Assembly: GCA_017411935.1 (NCBI GenBank)
Contig: JAFQPC010000026.1
Location: forward strand, 1 to 7,978
Source of the DNA: Clostridia bacterium
GTDB taxonomy: Bacteria; Bacillota; Clostridia; Oscillospirales; CAG-272
Direction: 5' to 3'
Length of the DNA stretch: 7,978 nt
Below the pieces are notes generated by a model. The model did not search any database, was not told the origin of the DNA, and saw nothing but the letters and a program-made list of their open reading frames with translations. Below, one piece after another: positions 6,392 through 7,978 of this stretch. The position numbers and the translations under genes were made by a program. Position 1 is the stretch's first letter. Every line of letters starts with the position of its first letter.

Positions 6392-6441
6392 CGTAGGGGC
6401 GTTCTGTGAACGCCCGCGGACGACCAAAGGTCGCCCCTACG
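6392..6441. repeat. GTAGGGG/CCCCTAC palindromic element, copy 2
   Basis: The outer arms CGTAGGGGCG (6392-6401) and CGCCCCTACG (6432-6441) are perfect 10-bp reverse complements. The inner hairpins are GGGCGTTC-TGT-GAACGCCC (6397-6415) and CGACC-AAA-GGTCG (6421-6433). As in the copy at 152-221, inner and outer pairings share bases and exclude each other, and the CCCGC and ACCAAAGG joints are kept while the stem sequences differ. Confidence 0.75.
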
Positions 6442-6461
6442 GTGGGTGGAAAGCCGCGCCA

Positions 6462-6573
6462 AAGCCTCCCTCCTGAGGGAGGTGGATTTTGCGAAGCAAA
6501 AGACGGAAGGAGTTGCCAAGACGAAGTAACTCCCTCAGTCACTTTGTGACAGCTCCCTCGGGGAGGGAGCCTT
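6462..6573 (+). repeat. Multi-hairpin palindromic repeat, copy E3
   Basis: This 112-bp element runs from AAGCCTC (6462-6468) to GAGCCTT (6567-6573). In order it has the end hairpin CCTCCCTC/GAGGGAGG, the hairpin TTTTGC-GAA-GCAAAA (6487-6501), the central stem GGAGTT/AACTCC (6509-6533), GTCAC-TTT-GTGAC (6538-6550) and the end hairpin GCTCCCTC-GGG-GAGGGAGC. Its second and central stems have sequences unlike E1 and E2 but pair just as well. Orientation is as in E2 and E4. Confidence 0.85.
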
Positions 6574-6584
6574 GGTGAGAATCA

Positions 6585-6612
6585 GCGCCTTGGTGCTCCC
6601 GCCCTACCAAGG
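6585..6612. repeat. Partial derivative of the GTAGGGG element
   Basis: GCGCCTTGGTGCTCCC at 6585-6600 is the exact reverse complement of 198-213 in the first GTAGGGG element. CCTTGGT (6588-6594) pairs with ACCAAGG (6606-6612). The segment resembles only the right half of the family, with its hairpin arms swapped, and is followed by the same flank as other copies (6603-6637). Confidence 0.5.
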
Positions 6613-6655
6613 AAAATGCGAAGCCGCGCCCTTGTGCCCTTTTTCGTCGAAAAAA

Positions 6656-6663
6656 CATATACT
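6656..6663 (+). promoter_or_regulatory. Possible sigma-E-like -10 box for cotJABC
   Basis: CATATACT resembles the -10 box CATACANT used by the mother-cell sporulation factor sigma-E, which drives cotJ in Bacillus subtilis. The -35 region that would lie about 15 bases upstream is a poor match. The palindrome TTTTTCG-T-CGAAAAA (6640-6654) lies immediately before it. This is a weak candidate, supported mainly by the gene content downstream. Confidence 0.25.
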
Positions 6664-6697
6664 GCCCATAGAGGCACTGCCTCACCCCTCAATTTCA

Positions 6698-6704
6698 GAA
6701 AGGT
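6698..6704 (+). promoter_or_regulatory. Ribosome binding site bearing on the cotJA start
   Basis: GAAAGGT at 6698-6704 is only two bases from the ATG at 6707 but eleven from the in-frame ATG at 6716. The first spacing is too short for normal initiation, so 6716 is preferred, although eleven is on the long side. Confidence 0.5.
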
Positions 6705-6715
6705 AGATGACAACA

Positions 6716-7060
6716 ATGTATATGGATGACGATACCCGGAGCCCCAGAGACCGCATCGGCGATGAAATGCTCCGCCGTATGCTCGGTATGAGCGACGAAG
6801 CCGAGCCCAGCGAACGGCGCGAGCGCCAAACCCCCGATCTTCCACCGAGCGAGAAAAACGCGTCGCCCTGTCTGCCCAACGGCGGATGGGGACTTCACGA
6901 CCACCCGCTCGGAATGGTCTACGCTCCCATGCAACACTTCCGCAATCTCTATGACCGCGAGACTGCCCTGAAGCAAGGCACGATCTTCCGCGAGCTCGCT
7001 CTCCCCTTCCTCGGTGAGAGCGTCGCAAACACGCAGAAAGGAGGATCTTACCGTGGTTGA
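6716..7060 (+). CDS. cotJA: Spore coat-associated protein CotJA, N-terminally extended
   Basis: CotJA is a small protein of the inner spore coat made with CotJB and CotJC during sporulation. The recognisable core is at residues 66-101 of 114 (GMVYAPMQHF, LYDRETALKQGTIF, LALPFLGE), which matches the family pattern of an aromatic-rich start, an RNLYD-type turn and a G-T-[IL]-F strand. Before it lies an unusual ~60-residue hydrophilic region rich in Asp, Glu, Arg and Pro, so the protein is clearly longer than the Bacillus subtilis one of about 80 residues. There is no signal peptide. The start at 6716 is inferred from ribosome-site spacing; 6707 would add three residues. The stop overlaps the start of cotJB by eight bases, pointing to translational coupling. 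Expression is probably restricted to sporulation, by analogy. Confidence 0.86.
   Translation: MYMDDDTRSPRDRIGDEMLRRMLGMSDEAEPSERRERQTPDLPPSEKNASPCLPNGGWGLHDHPLGMVYAPMQHFRNLYDRETALKQGTIFRELALPFLGESVANTQKGGSYRG
7037..7044 (+). promoter_or_regulatory. Strong ribosome binding site deciding the cotJB GTG start
   Basis: AAAGGAGG at 7037-7044 is eight bases before GTG at 7053. The in-frame ATG at 7014 lies upstream of this site, deep in cotJA, and has no comparable signal. Confidence 0.8.
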
Positions 7061-7427
7061 ACGCAGAAAACCCAGCCGTATGACGGCAAATCTTTCCCCC
7101 TCTCTGCCCCCGCAGAATGGGAACGGAACTTGTAACGGCGGATGCAACCAATCTCCCGCCCTTCCCTCGACGGCGTGCAAATCGCTTCTCTCGCGCCTGC
7201 AGACGCTTGATTTCTCGATCGTGGACACCGTGCTCTATCTCGATGCCTATCCCGATTGCCGCAAGGCACTCGACCACTATCACGAACTCCTCTCCGAGCG
7301 CGATGCGCTCCTTCGTGAGCTTTCGGAGAACTGTCAGATGCCGATGACGAGCTTCTTGAACGCAAGCCGCAATACGTGGGATTGGACCCGCGGACCGTGG
7401 CCGTGGGAAGCCGACGCGAATGAATGA
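7053..7427 (+). CDS. cotJB: Spore coat protein CotJB, N-terminally extended
   Basis: The C-terminal ~80 of 124 residues match the CotJB family: LQTLDFSIVDTVLYLDAYPD at 49-68, a helical HYHELLSERDALLREL segment, and the Trp-rich tail WDWTRGPWPW at 109-118. In Bacillus the protein is a spore coat component dependent on its operon partners; no enzymatic role is known. GTG at 7053 is chosen because AAAGGAGG lies eight bases upstream. The first ~45 residues are not typical of the family. They form a Pro/Asn/Gly-rich stretch with three cysteines (27, 31 and 42; CNGGC). The gene overlaps cotJA by eight bases and is followed 27 bases later by cotJC, the conserved cotJABC order. Function is by family analogy. 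Confidence 0.89.
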   Translation: MVERRKPSRMTANLSPSLPPQNGNGTCNGGCNQSPALPSTACKSLLSRLQTLDFSIVDTVLYLDAYPDCRKALDHYHELLSERDALLRELSENCQMPMTSFLNASRNTWDWTRGPWPWEADANE

Positions 7428-7454
7428 CAGAGAGAAAGAAAGGAGAACATCGTT

Positions 7455-7978
7455 ATGTGGCTTTATGAAAAGAAATTGCAATATCCCGTCAAGATCAAAA
7501 ACCCGAACCCGCAGCTTGCGCAGGTCATCATCAGTCAGCTCGGCGGTCCTGATGGAGAGCTCGCTGCCTCGATGCGCTATCTGCATCAGCGTTACAGCTG
7601 TCCGTACGGCAAGGTCACGGGCATTCTGACCGACGTCGGCACCGAGGAGCTCGCGCACCTCGAAATGATCGCCGCCATTCTCTATCAGCTGACGCGCAAT
7701 CTTACTCCCGAGGAGATCGAAAAGAGCCCCTTTGCGACCTATTTTGTCGATCACACGACGGGTCTTTACCCCGTTGCCGCCTCGGGCGTGCCCTTTGATA
7801 TGAAATACGTCGGTGTCAAGGGCGACATTCTGACCGACCTCAACGAGGACCTTGCCGCCGAGCAAAAGGCGCGCACGACCTACGACAACATTCTGCGCCT
7901 GACCGACGATCCCGACGTACGCGATCCGATCAAGTTCCTTCGCGAGCGCGAGATCGTTCACTATCAGCGCTTCGGTGA
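7455..7978 (+). CDS. cotJC: Spore coat manganese-catalase-like protein CotJC (3' end off window)
   Basis: The first 174 residues are present and the gene runs off the right edge; the Bacillus protein is about 190 residues, so little is missing. The sequence matches the manganese catalase family: GPDGELAASMRYLHQRY with Glu35, TEELAHLEM with Glu65 and His68, DLAAEQKAR with Glu136, and EIVHYQRF with His169. These five correspond to the dinuclear manganese ligands of the Lactobacillus plantarum enzyme (Glu35, Glu66, His69, Glu148, His181), so catalase activity (breakdown of hydrogen peroxide) is plausible. The protein is probably cytoplasmic in the mother cell and then assembled into the coat. 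AAAGGAG at 7439-7445 is nine bases before the ATG. It is the last gene of the classical cotJABC order. Confidence 0.95.
   Translation, partial: MWLYEKKLQYPVKIKNPNPQLAQVIISQLGGPDGELAASMRYLHQRYSCPYGKVTGILTDVGTEELAHLEMIAAILYQLTRNLTPEEIEKSPFATYFVDHTTGLYPVAASGVPFDMKYVGVKGDILTDLNEDLAAEQKARTTYDNILRLTDDPDVRDPIKFLREREIVHYQRFG

Larger units (their letters stand above)
6265..6706. other. Gene-free repeat mosaic between ppa terminator and cotJA
   Basis: I see no credible gene in these ~440 bases. Short open frames on both strands merely translate repeat sequence. The content, in order, is the second copy of ACGAAAAATCTTTT, a 7-bp inverted repeat CGCCGAC (6317-6323) / GTCGGCG (6360-6366), a dyad at 6371-6384, a GTAGGGG element at 6392-6441, the multi-hairpin copy E3 at 6462-6573, a partial GTAGGGG derivative at 6585-6612, and a possible sporulation promoter near 6656. 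It appears to be a spot where palindromic repeats have piled up between two transcription units. Confidence 0.75.

Noticed and set aside
6006..6542. Short open frames on both strands over the ppa end and repeat cluster
   Set aside because: They are translations of the terminator and palindromic repeats, lacking start signals and family similarity.
6265..6706. CRISPR array or insertion sequence in the repeat cluster
   Set aside because: Repeats are irregularly spaced, of several families and in both orientations, with no uniform spacers, cas genes, transposase or target-site duplications seen.
7014..7052. ATG at 7014 as the cotJB start
   Set aside because: A strong AAAGGAGG at 7037-7044 is positioned for GTG at 7053. 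The ATG lies inside cotJA without a ribosome binding site.
6582..7961. 459-codon minus-strand open frame opposite cotJABC
   Set aside because: It spans three well-supported overlapping plus-strand genes plus repeat DNA and shows no protein family features.

Overview
The window looks like chromosomal DNA of a GC-rich, endospore-forming member of the Clostridia, possibly a gut Oscillospirales- or Christensenellales-type lineage. The evidence is strong AGGAGG-type ribosome binding sites, the gene set (a DUF512 radical SAM protein next to der, and a cotJABC spore-coat operon), mostly C- or G-ending codons, and many short palindromic repeats between genes. The genus cannot be named from the sequence alone. 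All eight genes are on the plus strand.

Bases 1-258 are non-coding and filled with repeats: one nearly complete ~110-bp multi-hairpin element (E4) and one GTAGGGG/CCCCTAC palindromic element. A textbook vegetative promoter follows at 266-294 (TTGACA, 17 bp, TGCTATAAT). It appears to drive a five-gene run: a PHP-domain phosphoesterase (343-1365), a PDZ/radical SAM/DUF512 protein (1403-2713), the double GTPase Der (2890-4218), the GTPase Obg (4393-5673) and a family I inorganic pyrophosphatase (5687-6223). The run ends at a strong intrinsic terminator (6233-6264). Two copies of the multi-hairpin element sit inside it, on either side of der and in opposite orientations. Der and Obg both act in 50S ribosomal subunit assembly, so the core of this run is a ribosome-biogenesis cluster. 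Pyrophosphatase supports biosynthesis generally, and the first two proteins have no assigned substrate.

Bases 6265-6706 hold no credible gene. They are a mosaic of palindromes: a third internal copy of the multi-hairpin element (E3), a second GTAGGGG element, a partial derivative of it, a diverged 35-bp direct repeat and a perfect 14-bp dyad. The spore-coat operon follows: cotJA (6716-7060), cotJB (7053-7427, overlapping cotJA by 8 bases) and cotJC (7455 to beyond the window end). CotJC is manganese-catalase-like and keeps all five expected metal ligands. CotJA and CotJB carry long N-terminal extensions.

I found no defence system, CRISPR array, transposase or prophage gene. The most unusual content is the repeat families. 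Four copies of the ~110-bp element keep the same hairpin plan while their stem sequences change on both arms together. That is direct evidence of selection on, or generation through, a folded structure.
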